In this document: positions 43,172 through 51,884 of the stretch, in pieces
Numbering within the stretch: position 1 is the stretch's first letter
Layout of the letters: each line of letters begins with the position of its first letter
Assembly (NCBI RefSeq): GCF_003130585.1
Contig: NZ_QFKX01000003.1
Coordinates: forward strand, 186,001 to 250,000
DNA: 64,000 bases
Source: Brachybacterium endophyticum
GTDB lineage: Bacteria > Actinomycetota > Actinomycetes > Actinomycetales > Dermabacteraceae
Reading direction: 5' to 3'
Position numbers and translations under genes: made by a program
Notes under the pieces: model-generated
Database searches by the model: none
What the model saw: the letters and a program-made list of their open reading frames with translations, nothing else
What the model was told of the DNA's origin: nothing

Positions 43172-44331
43172 CGCAGAACCTCCCCGGACAGCACCCTCAT
43201 CGAAACGTCGTCGACGTCGGGGGTCGCGGTGTCCGAGAGCATGACCCATCCGCGCTCCGTCTCCGGTGACCAGCCGCAGAAGGAGTGGAACCCTCCGGTC
43301 TCGCCGTTGTGCCAGACGGCGGATCCGCCGCCCTCGAGCTGGCTGGTGAACCAGTTGATGCCGACCTGCGTGGTCTCGTTCTGCCGGGCGACCGGCTCGA
43401 TGCCGTGGGCGCCGGGATTGGAGCCGTCCATCATCGAGCGCAGCCACGAGGCGATGTCGGTCGCCGTGGAGCGGATGCCGCCCGCCGCAGCGAAGCCGTC
43501 CATCGTCCAGGCGCCCGATCGGTGCCCGTTGGTGGCGTGCCCTGTCGGCGCGTTCGCGGGCAGGTGATCGGCCGTGATCGGCGCCCAGGTCTCGCGCAGA
43601 CGCATCGGGTCGATCAGGCGTTTGTGCAGCAGGGTCTCCCACGACGCCCCCGCCGCCACAGCGAGCAGTTGACCCTCCAGAGCCACCCCGTGATTGGAGT
43701 AGACGACCTTCCCGCGGTGGACGGGCTCGGCGTCCAGGGCCAGATCGATGACCGCCTCGGCGTCGAACCCTGCGTACGGGTCGCGGTGGAGGGGAGTGCG
43801 CCAGATGTTCTTCGCGGTCACAGCGCTCGGGAGCGAGGGGATGCCCGAGGTGTGGCTGGCCAGCTCCTGGATGCTGACGTCGGCGACGGCCGCGCCGGAT
43901 GCTCGGTCGCCCAGGACGTCGGCGACCGTGTCCTGCAGGGCGAGTTCGCCGCGGTCCACGGCATCCATCACCAGTGCGGCGGTGAAGGTCTTGGTCAACG
44001 ACCCGATCTCGAACTCGCGGTGCTGATCGGCCCCGAAGCCGACGTAGCGCGTGGTGCCGCCCTCGATGAGGGCCGCCGCGACCGTGCGTTGCCCCGTCAG
44101 GTGCGGAACGAGCGCGGAGGCGAGGCGTCGATCGCCCGTCGATTCACCGAGATTCCCGGGTCGAGGGCTTGCCAGCGCCCCGGCGCCCAGCAGTGTCCCG
44201 ACCGAGGCGGCGCCGATCCCCAGCACGGTGCGGCGGGCGGGGCGCTCGAGCGTGGGGTGGCCGGGAGTCGTTGGCTGATCGGACACGCTCTGCTGATCGG
44301 GTGCTGTGGTCTGATCGTCATCGGCCAACAT
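43168..44331 (-). CDS. Beta-lactamase-class-C-like serine hydrolase (penicillin-binding-protein fold)
   Basis: A 387-residue protein. A Tat-like signal (ARRTVLGIGAASVGTLLGAGAL) follows an unusually long Gln/Pro-rich start of about 30 residues. The catalytic SxxK is in FEIGSLTKTFTAAL, the YxN is in VVYSNHG, and the third motif HxG is in VWHNGETGG. Conserved elements SIQELASHTSGIPSLP and AAGGIRSTATDIASWLRSM complete the family pattern. Such proteins are D-aminopeptidases, esterases or carboxypeptidases rather than true antibiotic lactamases. The gene lies 4 bp after the upstream regulator gene and is coupled by ATGA to the membrane-protein gene. Confidence 0.8.
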   Translation of the reverse strand: MLADDDQTTAPDQQSVSDQPTTPGHPTLERPARRTVLGIGAASVGTLLGAGALASPRPGNLGESTGDRRLASALVPHLTGQRTVAAALIEGGTTRYVGFGADQHREFEIGSLTKTFTAALVMDAVDRGELALQDTVADVLGDRASGAAVADVSIQELASHTSGIPSLPSAVTAKNIWRTPLHRDPYAGFDAEAVIDLALDAEPVHRGKVVYSNHGVALEGQLLAVAAGASWETLLHKRLIDPMRLRETWAPITADHLPANAPTGHATNGHRSGAWTMDGFAAAGGIRSTATDIASWLRSMMDGSNPGAHGIEPVARQNETTQVGINWFTSQLEGGGSAVWHNGETGGFHSFCGWSPETERGWVMLSDTATPDVDDVSMRVLSGEVLR

Positions 44332-44335
44332 CGGG

Positions 44336-44926
44336 TCACGCCTCCTCGAGAGCGGTGATGATCGCCAGCAGCGGCACCACGCGGGTGGGCGGTATCGACC
44401 AGGTGCCGCGGGTCGGAGAGGTCACCCAGCCCGCGCCCTGGAGCGCGTTGAGGTGGTGATAGGCCACCCCGGTCGAAGCGAGGTCGAGCTCGTCGACGAG
44501 CTGGGCGACGGGACGCTCGCCGTCGAGCAGGCGCTGGAGCAGCGAGAGGCGCAGAGGATGGCCCAGTGCCGCCACGCGCTCGGCGCGCTCGGCCCAGTCA
44601 GCGCGCAGCAACGGGTCGGTGGGACGACCCCACTGGTACTCCACGTGCCCCATGCCCGGGTCGACGGAGCCTGCGAAGACCACCCCACCGGGCTCGGGCA
44701 TGCGCGACTTGAGGCTGTTCAGAGCCCAGAAGGGGTCATCGTCGTCGGTCGCCGTGCCGGAAGCCGTCGGCGTCGTGGGGTCCGGTGCGGGGCGGCCCTC
44801 GAGTGCGTCGAGCCGCGCTCCCAGATCGACGATCCGCTGCTCGAGGCGCGCGATCCGGTCGCCGTCGGTCGGGTCGGCCGTGGTCGACGGGGCGGCGTGC
44901 TGGGGCACAGGGCGGTTCGAGCTCAT
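44336..44926 (-). CDS. ArsR-like winged-helix regulator with N-terminal coiled coil
   Basis: A 196-residue protein. A predicted N-terminal coiled coil (RIARLEQRIVDLGARLDALEG) precedes a winged helix at about 105-190. The winged helix shows ERVAALGHPLRLSLLQRLLDGERPVAQLVDELDLASTGVAYHHLNALQGAGWV, which fits the ArsR/DUF5937-type fold. No metal-binding Cys cluster is present, so the inducer is unlikely to be a metal. It heads the operon with the serine hydrolase and the membrane protein and probably autoregulates it: TACGGAA direct repeats lie in its promoter spacer. Start ATG 44926 has GAGGAG. Confidence 0.72.
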   Translation of the reverse strand: MSSNRPVPQHAAPSTTADPTDGDRIARLEQRIVDLGARLDALEGRPAPDPTTPTASGTATDDDDPFWALNSLKSRMPEPGGVVFAGSVDPGMGHVEYQWGRPTDPLLRADWAERAERVAALGHPLRLSLLQRLLDGERPVAQLVDELDLASTGVAYHHLNALQGAGWVTSPTRGTWSIPPTRVVPLLAIITALEEA

Positions 44927-45046
44927 CGTGGACTCCTCGTCGGCGAGGTCGGGTGTGGGAGGTCGGATGCTGGGGGCTTAGGAGCGCTGATACGAGAGGG
45001 AACGGCGCTCGGTGCCTCGGCGGGGTTCGTCGCAACACTTCCTCCG

Positions 45047-45075
45047 AGAGTACGGAATTACGGAAGAACTGACAA
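45047..45075 (-). promoter_or_regulatory. Sigma70-type promoter of the regulator/serine-hydrolase operon
   Basis: On the minus strand TTGTCA (45070-45075) and TACTCT (45047-45052) are separated by exactly 17 bases, giving a leader of about 115 bases to the ATG at 44926. The spacer holds a direct repeat of TACGGAA (plus strand), positioned for a repressor. Confidence 0.65.
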
Positions 45076-45200
45076 GGGTGTGGTGTGGTCGTTGGGCGTG
45101 CTCGGCATCGGGAGCTGGGGTCGGCACTGGTGCCGGGGTGCTCGTCCTGCACTTGCGCGACGGCTTCAGCCGCGCCCGAGCCGGGTGCCAGGGCCGCGCT

Positions 45201-45254
45201 GGGACAAATAGCGCATCGTCTGCCATATATGGCAAACGATGCGCTATTTGTCCC
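45201..45254. repeat. Long hairpin element, copy 2 (27-bp arms, one mismatch)
   Basis: The 54-base palindrome GGGACAAATAGCGCATCG...ATTTGTCCC has 27-base arms with a single C-A mismatch. It shares arm sequence and flanks with copy 1 at 42552. Relative to copy 1, two base pairs differ with both sides changed (T-A to A-T and A-T to G-C). Unlike copy 1 it lies in a 624-bp spacer between divergent genes, so it is not an obvious terminator. Confidence 0.8.
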
Positions 45255-45338
45255 GCCCAGGCCCAAGCTCCCGCCCAAGCTCCCGCCCAGGCCCAGGCCC
45301 AGGCCCAGGCCCAGGCTCAGGCCCAGGCTCCCGCCCCG
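45255..45338. repeat. Hexanucleotide array (GCCCAG and variants)
   Basis: Fourteen consecutive hexamers begin at the first base after the hairpin stem: eight GCCCAG (seven in the run from 45255 with single variants interspersed), two GCCCAA, one GCTCAG, three GCTCCC-type and one GCCCCG in total register. Copy 1 of the hairpin has only the first one or two hexamers, so the array looks like an expansion of the element's own 3' flank. The remainder of the 44927-45550 spacer holds promoters for both neighbours and no convincing gene. Confidence 0.7.
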
Positions 45339-45550
45339 GGCGCCGGTCGAGGCCCCTGGCGCGCTCCGCGCCCAGGTCGGAGTCCGACCGCGTGCCAGCC
45401 GCGTCCTCCACCTCCGCCTCCACCTCCCGTGCAGTCCCCGTGCAGGTCCTGTGAGGGGTCACGCGTAACCGTGCCGCCGGCGCGGGAGCACAGGATCTGC
45501 GGCGTAGGCTCCGACCGTCCTGATCCGCCACACGCTTTCGGAGTCCGCCC

Positions 45551-46396
45551 GTGAACTGGCTGCACGCGATCCTGCTCGGCATCGTCGAGGGGATCACCGA
45601 GTTCCTCCCGGTCTCGAGCACCGGCCATCTCAACATCGTCGAGAAGCTGCTGGGCTACGACATCGATTCCCGCGGCATGACCGCGTTCACCGCCGTGATC
45701 CAGATCGGCGCGATCCTCGCCGCGGTGATCTTCTTCCGCAAGGACATCGTGCGGATCGCGGTCGCCTGGGTGCGCGGACTGCTGGGCGCGGAGGGGCGGC
45801 GCGACCCCGACTACTCGCTGGGATGGGGCATCATCCTCGGGTCGATCCCGGTCGCGGTCGTGGGGCTGGTCTTCCGCGACCAGATCGAGGGGTCGCTGCG
45901 CAGCATGTGGGTGATCGCGATCGCGCTGCTGGTGTGGTCGGCGGCGATGTGGGCCGGCGACCGCATGCAGGCCCACCAGGTCGTCCCCAAGGAGATGCAC
46001 CACGTCTCGGTGCTGCATGCCCTGGTGATCGGCCTGTTCCAGGCCCTCTCGCCGCTGTTCCCCGGGGTCTCGCGCTCGGGTGCGACGATGACCGCGGGCA
46101 TGATGCTGGGCTTCGACCGTGTCACGGCCACCCGTCTGAGCTTCTTCATGGGCATCCCGGCGCTGGTCGCCGCGGGCGGCCTGGAGGCCGTGACCAGCGT
46201 CGACGACATCTCCGCGGCCGTCGGCTGGGGGCCGACGATCATCGCGACGGTGGTCTCGTTCCTGGTCGCCTACGCCTCGATCGCCTGGCTGCTCCGGTTC
46301 GTCTCGAAGAACTCCTTCACCTCGTTCATCATCTACCGGGTGATCCTCGCGCTCGTGCTGATGGGGCTGCTCGCGGGCGGCGTGGTCAGCGCCTGA
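45551..46396 (+). CDS. uppP: Undecaprenyl-diphosphatase UppP (BacA)
   Basis: A 281-residue membrane phosphatase with about eight spans. The two catalytic motifs are plain: ILLGIVEGITEFLPVSSTGHL near the N-terminus and ALSPLFPGVSRSGATMTAGM in the middle, holding the catalytic Glu, Ser and Arg. It removes a phosphate from C55-PP to recycle the lipid carrier for peptidoglycan, and its overexpression gives bacitracin resistance. It starts with GTG at 45551 (CGGAG upstream). TAGGCT at 45505-45510 is a likely -10 box. Confidence 0.93.
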   Translation: MNWLHAILLGIVEGITEFLPVSSTGHLNIVEKLLGYDIDSRGMTAFTAVIQIGAILAAVIFFRKDIVRIAVAWVRGLLGAEGRRDPDYSLGWGIILGSIPVAVVGLVFRDQIEGSLRSMWVIAIALLVWSAAMWAGDRMQAHQVVPKEMHHVSVLHALVIGLFQALSPLFPGVSRSGATMTAGMMLGFDRVTATRLSFFMGIPALVAAGGLEAVTSVDDISAAVGWGPTIIATVVSFLVAYASIAWLLRFVSKNSFTSFIIYRVILALVLMGLLAGGVVSA

Positions 46397-46498
46397 GCCG
46401 AGGGCGCGAGCCGCCTATCCTGCTGGGAGACCCCATCCGGAACCCCATCAGGTGACCCAGTCCGGGTGGCACGCCGACCCCGCACCACAGGAGCTGCC

Positions 46499-46789
46499 AT
46501 GACGACCTTCGCCGTCACCTACCACTACGCCGACGAGCCCGAGCGGCTGGACGCCGTGCGGCCGGAGCACCGTGCTTTCCTCGGCAGGCTGCACGAGTCC
46601 GGGGAGCTCATCGCGAGCGGCCCATACCCGGACACCGGGGGCGGTCAGGCCCTGCTGATCCTCCAGGGCGAGGACGACAGCGACGTCCTCGCCGCTCTGG
46701 ACGGGGACCCGTTCCGTCGGGAAGGGCTGATCGAGCGGCGCGAGGTCCACGACTGGAACGTCGTGATCGGGAGCATCGGCGGCGCCTGA
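46499..46789 (+). CDS. YCII-domain protein (YciI-like)
   Basis: A 96-residue ferredoxin-like-fold protein. It has the YCII pattern: FAVTYHYADEPERLDAVRPEHRAFLGRLHESGELIASGPYPD, with the conserved His of RPEHRAFL and the GPYPD turn, ending in VHDWNVVIGSIGG. Function of the family is unsettled; enzymes with an active-site His-Asp pair are suggested. The ATG at 46499 has AGGAG. It lies 102 bp after uppP on the same strand; TATCCT at about 46416 may be its own -10 box. Confidence 0.8.
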   Translation: MTTFAVTYHYADEPERLDAVRPEHRAFLGRLHESGELIASGPYPDTGGGQALLILQGEDDSDVLAALDGDPFRREGLIERREVHDWNVVIGSIGGA

Positions 46790-46950
46790 GACACCGAGCG
46801 CTGAGCCGGGGCCACCGGCGCCTCTCCGCACACTGCTTCCGCGCCTCTCGCCCCCACGGGCCCCGGGTAAATCTGTGGCGCGCGGACGGGCCGGGACGTA
46901 GCGTCCTCTCGCGACGCCTCCTCCTGCCCGCTCCGACCGATCGGATCCCC

Positions 46951-47523
46951 ATGCGCGAGCTCACCTACTACGTGGCCGTCAGCCTCGACGGCTTCATCGC
47001 CGGACCCGACGGGCAGTTCGACGCCTTCCTCGCAGAGGGCGACCACATGGCGCCGATCTGCGCCCGCTACCGCGGCACGGCGCCGAGGGTGCTGGCGGAG
47101 GCAGCCGGCCTGCCGACCGAGGACGGTCCCTTCGACACCGTGCTGATGGGCTGGAACACCTACGCGGTGGCTCTGCCGACCTTGCCGAGCCCCTACGCTC
47201 ACCTGCGCCAGGTCGTCATCACCCGCCACCACGACGCTCCCGAGGGGAGCGAGGACGTCGAGTTCACCGGAGAGGATCCCGTCGCCCTCGTGCGTCGCCT
47301 CAAGGGCGAGTCGGGGAGCGGGATCTGGCTGTGCGGGGGCGGGGCGCTCGCTGCGGCCCTCGCCGACGAGATCGATCATCTCGCCCTGAAGATCAACCCC
47401 GTCCTGCTCGGCGACGGGATCCCGCTCTTCGGGTCGCGCGGCTACTCGCCGGCGGCGTGGAGGTGCACGGCAGTGCAGTCCTTCGCCTCGGGCGTGACCC
47501 TGGGGGAGTACTCCCGCGCCTGA
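46951..47523 (+). CDS. Dihydrofolate-reductase-fold protein (RibD C-terminal-like)
   Basis: A 190-residue protein with the bacterial DHFR/RibD-C pattern: ELTYYVAVSLDGFIAGPDGQFD at the N-terminus, DTVLMGWNTYAV, VVITRHH, then GIWLCGGGALAAALADEIDHLALKINPVLLGDGIPLFG. The GGG loop binds NADPH in the family. Members are often annotated dihydrofolate reductase but usually reduce other pterin- or riboflavin-like substrates. TAGCGT near 46898 is a plausible -10 box. Monocistronic in appearance. Confidence 0.8.
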   Translation: MRELTYYVAVSLDGFIAGPDGQFDAFLAEGDHMAPICARYRGTAPRVLAEAAGLPTEDGPFDTVLMGWNTYAVALPTLPSPYAHLRQVVITRHHDAPEGSEDVEFTGEDPVALVRRLKGESGSGIWLCGGGALAAALADEIDHLALKINPVLLGDGIPLFGSRGYSPAAWRCTAVQSFASGVTLGEYSRA

Positions 47524-47560
47524 GGGCTTCCGGGGGCGCGGCCCCACGGGCGGCCCTGCA

Positions 47561-47610
47561 AGCGCGCCCTACGCGCGCCCTGCGAGCGCGCGCCCTAAGC
47601 GCGCCCTACG
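47561..47610. repeat. Short direct repeats after the DHFR-fold gene
   Basis: AGCGCGCCCTACG occurs at 47561-47573 and again at 47598-47610, with a diverged copy between. The tract lies between convergent genes. No function is evident. Confidence 0.55.
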
Positions 47611-47628
47611 AGCGCACGAGCACCCGGG

Positions 47629-48144
47629 TTACTCGCCCCCGCGTGGTCCTGCCGCGTCGGCCCGCGCCCGTTCCTCGCCCTCGGCCTTGGCCTCGAGGAA
47701 CTGGCCGACGGTGGCGCGGCGCAGGCAGGTGGAACCGACGAGCACGAGGGGCAGGGCTCCGCGGCCGCCGTGGGACTCGGCGAACTCGCTCGCCGCGGGA
47801 TCCTTCAGCACGTTCACCCAGGCGATGTCCTCGCGCTCGCCGCGGACAGCGGCCTGCAGTCGCGCCGAGAGCGGATCGCCGGGCGCCCAGAGGATGATCG
47901 CCCGCTCGTCGTCCCGGCCGTCGAGCGCCTGTGCCAGCGGCATGTGCCGGCCGCGTCGCAGCGGCGAGGTCCAGTAGCCCATGAGCAGCCCGAGCGCCGC
48001 GAGCAGGACGGCCGCGACCCAGTGACCGGTGACGGCCAGCAGCACGGCCACCGCGAGACCCCCGAGGGTCATCAGCGCCGGACGCACCCACAGGCCCCTG
48101 CGGCTCAGCTGTCGGCCGGCATCCGGGGCGATCGTCTGATCCAT
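47629..48144 (-). CDS. Membrane-anchored redoxin-like protein lacking a CXXC motif
   Basis: A 171-residue protein. Two membrane spans (ALMTLGGLAVAVLLAVTG and VAAVLLAALGLLMGYWT) precede a cytoplasmic domain with glutaredoxin/mycoredoxin-like order: strand ERAIILWAPGDPLSARLQAAV, strand DIAWVNVLKDPAASEFAESHGG, then ALPLVLVGSTCLRRATVGQFLEA, where the LPLVLVG resembles the cis-Pro strand. The position of the redox CPYC is occupied by APGDP, so thiol exchange is not expected; one Cys remains in GSTC. The redoxin assignment is inference from pattern. It follows the LysR gene by 16 bp and is probably co-transcribed. Confidence 0.6.
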   Translation of the reverse strand: MDQTIAPDAGRQLSRRGLWVRPALMTLGGLAVAVLLAVTGHWVAAVLLAALGLLMGYWTSPLRRGRHMPLAQALDGRDDERAIILWAPGDPLSARLQAAVRGEREDIAWVNVLKDPAASEFAESHGGRGALPLVLVGSTCLRRATVGQFLEAKAEGEERARADAAGPRGGE

Positions 48145-48160
48145 CGTGGCTCGTTCTCCC

Positions 48161-49075
48161 TCAGATCATCACGGCGGCGCTCGAACGCTCCGCCGCCTCC
48201 TCCACCAGCGCATCGCGCAGGGCCTTCACCGCCGGGATCGTCGCTGCACCGGGCCGGTTGATCAGACCGATCGTGCGCTCGTTGAGGCCCGCGATCGGCC
48301 GCACCAGCACGTCCGCGCAGGGAGCCGCCTCGACCGCGCTCTCGGGCAGCAGCGCGATGCCGCCGCCGTGCTGGATCAGCCGCTGGACGACGACGGCGTC
48401 GTCGGTGGTGTGACGGATCGAGGGCGTGAATCCCGCACGCTCGGCGTTCACCAGCAGGTTCGCGCGGCAGCGCTCGCAGCCGGCGATCCACTCCTCGTCG
48501 GCCAGGTCCTTCATCGACAGATCGCGGTCATGCGCCCGCGGGTGGTCCTTGGGGACGACGAGCAGGACGCGGTCGTCGAGCACGGGGGTCCACTCGAGCG
48601 CCCCCTCGGCGTCGACCGTCGTGCCCTCGTAGCGGAAGACCAGGGCCAGGTCGAGGTCGTTGCTCAGCAGGCGCTGGATCGCATCCGGCGGCTCGAGCTC
48701 GTCGAAGGTGACGTCCACGCCGGTGGCCTGTGCGTTCATGCGGGCGAGCGCCGGCGGCAGCAGCAGGGCCGCCGCGGACGGGAAGGTCGCGAAGCGCACC
48801 CGACCCCGGCGCAGCGCCGTGATCTCGGCGAGCTCCTCCTCGGCGGCGTGCAGGGAGGAGGCGATGCGCTCGGAGTGGTTGAACAGGCGCTGGCCCGCCT
48901 CGGTGGGGGTGACGCCGCTCGAGGAGCGCAGCAGCAGCTGGGTGCCGACCTCCTTCTCGAGCGCGGCGAGATGCTGGGAGACGGCAGGCTGGGTCCAGCC
49001 GAGCTCGCGGGCACCACCGCCGATGGTGCCGTTGCGCACGACCGTTCGGAAGATGAGGACGCGACGGGGATCCAT
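48161..49075 (-). CDS. LysR-family transcriptional regulator
   Basis: A 304-residue LTTR. The N-terminal helix-turn-helix is VLIFRTVVRNGTIGGGARELGWTQPAVSQHLAALEKEVG. The effector domain starts RGRVRFATFPSAAALLLPPAL and contains DLDLALVFRYEG and a CERC pair. The ATG at 49075 is preferred over the in-frame GTG 6 bases upstream because TAGTCT lies 7 bases before it (leaderless). It is divergent from pxpA, so it is the likely regulator of 5-oxoproline use; the 217-bp spacer has a partial dyad CCTAGGAATCCTTATGG near 49099-49115. Confidence 0.85.
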   Translation of the reverse strand: MDPRRVLIFRTVVRNGTIGGGARELGWTQPAVSQHLAALEKEVGTQLLLRSSSGVTPTEAGQRLFNHSERIASSLHAAEEELAEITALRRGRVRFATFPSAAALLLPPALARMNAQATGVDVTFDELEPPDAIQRLLSNDLDLALVFRYEGTTVDAEGALEWTPVLDDRVLLVVPKDHPRAHDRDLSMKDLADEEWIAGCERCRANLLVNAERAGFTPSIRHTTDDAVVVQRLIQHGGGIALLPESAVEAAPCADVLVRPIAGLNERTIGLINRPGAATIPAVKALRDALVEEAAERSSAAVMI

Positions 49076-49098
49076 GCCCACGAGACTACGCGACCCAC

Positions 49099-49115
49099 CC
49101 TAGGAATCCTTATGG
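49099..49115. promoter_or_regulatory. Imperfect dyad, candidate LysR site
   Basis: CCTAGGAATCCTTATGG has the partly symmetric arms expected of a T-N11-A LysR box. It lies just upstream of the LysR -10 box TAGTCT and on the pxpA-facing side, where it could control both genes. Confidence 0.3.
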
Positions 49116-49292
49116 CTTGCGGGACGAGTCACGATGGGAATTCGTCCGGTTCTCCCGGAGCGGGGCCGGGCCCGCAGGAGTCGCGACGGCACGGCCTCCC
49201 GCTCTCCTGGGCGCGCGGTTCCGCGTCCGATCTGAGATGCTGAGTCGCGGCCGCCGGCCCTTCCCGCACCCGGCGCGCGAGATGGAGGCCCC

Positions 49293-50060
49293 ATGAGCAG
49301 CATCGACCTGAACAGCGACATCGGTGAGTCCTTCGGCGCCTGGCGAATGGGTGACGACGAGGCCATCCTCGACGTCGTGACCAGCGCGAACATCGCCTGC
49401 GGCTTCCACGCCGGGGACCCCTCGCAGATGCGGGCGACCGCGCGCGGCGCCGCCGCGCGAGATGTCACGATCGGCGCGCACGTGGCCTACCGGGACCTCG
49501 CCGGCTTCGGCCGACGCTTCGTGGACGCCTCCACCGCCGAGCTCACCGACGACCTGATCTACCAGATCGGTGCCCTGCGAGGGATCGCCGCGGCCGAGGG
49601 TGCACGCGTCACCTACGTGAAGCCCCACGGCGCCCTCTACAACACCATCGTCGAGCACGGGGGTCACGCCCGCGCTGTCGTCGACGCCGTGCGAGCCCTG
49701 CAGGGCGGGGGAGAGGACCTCGCGCTGCTGCTCCTGCCGGGCTCGCGCGCCGGGGAGCTCGCCCGCGAGGCAGGGATCGAGGTGGTGGGTGAGGCCTTCG
49801 CCGACCGTGCCTACACGCCGGAGGGCACCCTGGTCTCCCGCCGTGAGCCCGGCGCCGTGATCGAGGACCCGCAGCTCGTCGCCGACCGCATGGTGCGCTT
49901 CGCCGAGGAGGGCGTCCTCGAGGCGGTCGACGGGACGCGGCTGCGCATCGATGCCCGCTCCATCTGCCTGCACGGCGACACCCCCGGTGCGGTCGACCTC
50001 GCCCGCGCGGTACGCCGCGCCCTCGAGGACGCCGGCGTGACGATCGGAGCCTTCGCATGA
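49293..50060 (+). CDS. pxpA: 5-oxoprolinase subunit PxpA (LamB/YcsF)
   Basis: A 255-residue protein. It starts with the family signature [23 protein letters not shown] and continues with [33 protein letters not shown] and [10 protein letters not shown]. PxpA with PxpB and PxpC cleaves 5-oxoproline (pyroglutamate) to glutamate using ATP, a housekeeping clean-up step. The ATG at 49293 has GATGGAGG upstream. The stop overlaps the start of the pxpBC gene (ATGA). Confidence 0.92.
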   Translation: MSSIDLNSDIGESFGAWRMGDDEAILDVVTSANIACGFHAGDPSQMRATARGAAARDVTIGAHVAYRDLAGFGRRFVDASTAELTDDLIYQIGALRGIAAAEGARVTYVKPHGALYNTIVEHGGHARAVVDAVRALQGGGEDLALLLLPGSRAGELAREAGIEVVGEAFADRAYTPEGTLVSRREPGAVIEDPQLVADRMVRFAEEGVLEAVDGTRLRIDARSICLHGDTPGAVDLARAVRRALEDAGVTIGAFA

Positions 50061-51829
50061 GCCGCCGCACCCCCGAGCGCGCCGCCGAGCCGCAGCTGCT
50101 GCCCATGGGCGCTCGCGCCCTCCTCCTCGAGCTGCCCACCCTCGAGGACGCCCTGACCTGGCACGCAGCTCTGCGCACCGACCCCCTGGCCGGGCAGACC
50201 TCGGCCCTTGCCGCGGCGCGCACCGTGCTGCTGCGCTTCGCGACGCCGGAGGACGCCGACGCGGCCCCCGAGGCGCTCGGGAGTCGCGAGGCGCGCCGGG
50301 CGAAGAAGAAGGACGGGCGCACCCGACGCGTGGAGGTCGTCTACGACGGGGAGGACCTCGAGGCCGTGGCGCGCGAGACCGGGCTCTCGGCCGACGAGGT
50401 GATCTCCGCGCACACCGGCACCGCCTGGACCGCCGCCTTCGGGGGCTTCGCGCCCGGGTTCGTCTACCTCAGCGGCGGTGATCCCCGGCTGCAGGTGCCG
50501 CGCCGCGACAGCCCCCGCAGTCGTGTCCCCGCCGGCGCGGTGGGCCTGGCCGGCGAGTTCTCCGCGATCTACCCGCAGACCTCGCCCGGCGGCTGGCAGC
50601 TGATCGGGCGGACCGACGTCACCCTGTTCGATCCCGACCGGAAGAACCCCTCCCTGATCGTCCCCGGTGACACCGTGCGCTTCGAGGCGACCCGCGAGCG
50701 GGTCCGCGCCGGCCGCCGCTCCGACGCGGCGGAGGACTCGCAGGCACCGGACGCCGACGGCGCCGACGGTTCGCAGACGCGCGCCCTCTCGGTCGACCCG
50801 AGCCGAGCGGAGGCCCCGTCGGGTGCCGCGCGGCTCGAGGTGCTGGATGCCGGGATGCGCACCCTGATCGAGGACACCGGCCGCCCGGGCCTGGGCGATC
50901 TCGGGATCACCGTCTCCGGCGCGGCCGACGCCCCTTCCGCTCGGCAGGCGAACCGACTGGTGGGCAACGCCCCCGGCGCGGCCGTGCTGGAGAACCTGCT
51001 GGGCGGTCTGCGTGTGCGTCCACACGGCGATCTGGTCCTCGCCCTCACCGGCGCCGTCGGCGAGGCCACGATCGCCGCCTTCGACGCCGAGCCCCGGGAG
51101 GACGAGTCCGAGGACGAGGAGGAGAGCGAGGACAGCTCGCAGCCCCGCCAGCGGCGCGCACCGCTCCACGAGCCCTTCGGTCTGCGCGCCGGTGAGGTGC
51201 TCTCCCTCGGCGCCCCGGCCTCCGGCCTGCGCGGATACCTCGCTGTGCGCGGCGGGATCGACGCCCCCGCGCAGCTGGGCAGCCGCGCGAGCGACACCCT
51301 CTCGGGACTCGGCCCGCGGCCTCTGGGCGGCGGCGATCTGCTGTCGATCGGTGAGCCCGACCCCCAGCGCAGCGTGGGCTCCGCCGAGGCGCCGGTGACG
51401 GCGTTGGCACCCCCGGACGGGGACTCCGGCGGCGTCGAACCGGCCGTGGTGCGCGTCCGCCCCGGTCCCCGCGCCGACTGGGCGCAGCCGGACGCCCTGC
51501 TGGGTCGGACCTGGCAGATCGGCGGGAGCAGCGACCGGGTCGGCGCGCGGCTCCGAGCGGCCGACGGCACCCCGCCGCTGCGACGCCTGCGCACCGAGGA
51601 GCTGCGCAGCGAGGGCCTCGTCGCCGGCGCGATCCAGCTGCCGCCCTCGGGCGAGCCCGTCGTGTTCCTCGTCGACCATCCCGTGACCGGCGGGTATCCC
51701 GTGATCGCCGTGGTCGAGGAGGACGATCTGCCCCGGCTGGGCCAGCTCCCGCCGGGCACGCCGCTGCGCTTCGAGCACGCCGAGGAGCCGGGCGAGCACG
51801 CCGAGAAGACGGGCGAGAGCGGGGCCTGA
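50057..51829 (+). CDS. 5-oxoprolinase PxpB-PxpC fusion protein
   Basis: A 590-residue fusion. Residues 1 to about 225 form the PxpB/KipI (allophanate hydrolase subunit 1) domain, with [51 protein letters not shown] and [12 protein letters not shown]. Residues from about 255 form PxpC/KipA, with [47 protein letters not shown] and [17 protein letters not shown]. An acidic stretch ([12 protein letters not shown]) is inserted within the PxpC domain at about residues 348-360. Separate genes are the commoner arrangement. Coupled to pxpA. Confidence 0.9.
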   Translation: MSRRTPERAAEPQLLPMGARALLLELPTLEDALTWHAALRTDPLAGQTSALAAARTVLLRFATPEDADAAPEALGSREARRAKKKDGRTRRVEVVYDGEDLEAVARETGLSADEVISAHTGTAWTAAFGGFAPGFVYLSGGDPRLQVPRRDSPRSRVPAGAVGLAGEFSAIYPQTSPGGWQLIGRTDVTLFDPDRKNPSLIVPGDTVRFEATRERVRAGRRSDAAEDSQAPDADGADGSQTRALSVDPSRAEAPSGAARLEVLDAGMRTLIEDTGRPGLGDLGITVSGAADAPSARQANRLVGNAPGAAVLENLLGGLRVRPHGDLVLALTGAVGEATIAAFDAEPREDESEDEEESEDSSQPRQRRAPLHEPFGLRAGEVLSLGAPASGLRGYLAVRGGIDAPAQLGSRASDTLSGLGPRPLGGGDLLSIGEPDPQRSVGSAEAPVTALAPPDGDSGGVEPAVVRVRPGPRADWAQPDALLGRTWQIGGSSDRVGARLRAADGTPPLRRLRTEELRSEGLVAGAIQLPPSGEPVVFLVDHPVTGGYPVIAVVEEDDLPRLGQLPPGTPLRFEHAEEPGEHAEKTGESGA

Positions 51830-51884
51830 GCCTTCCGCACCGGTGGCGCCGCGGCCCCGTCCGCTCACCGCCCGGCCACCCTCC

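Noticed and set aside
45012..45554. A gene encoding a Pro-Ala-Gln-Ala repeat protein over the hexamer array
   Set aside because: The frame reads through the palindrome and microsatellite, has no ribosome site and no family features.
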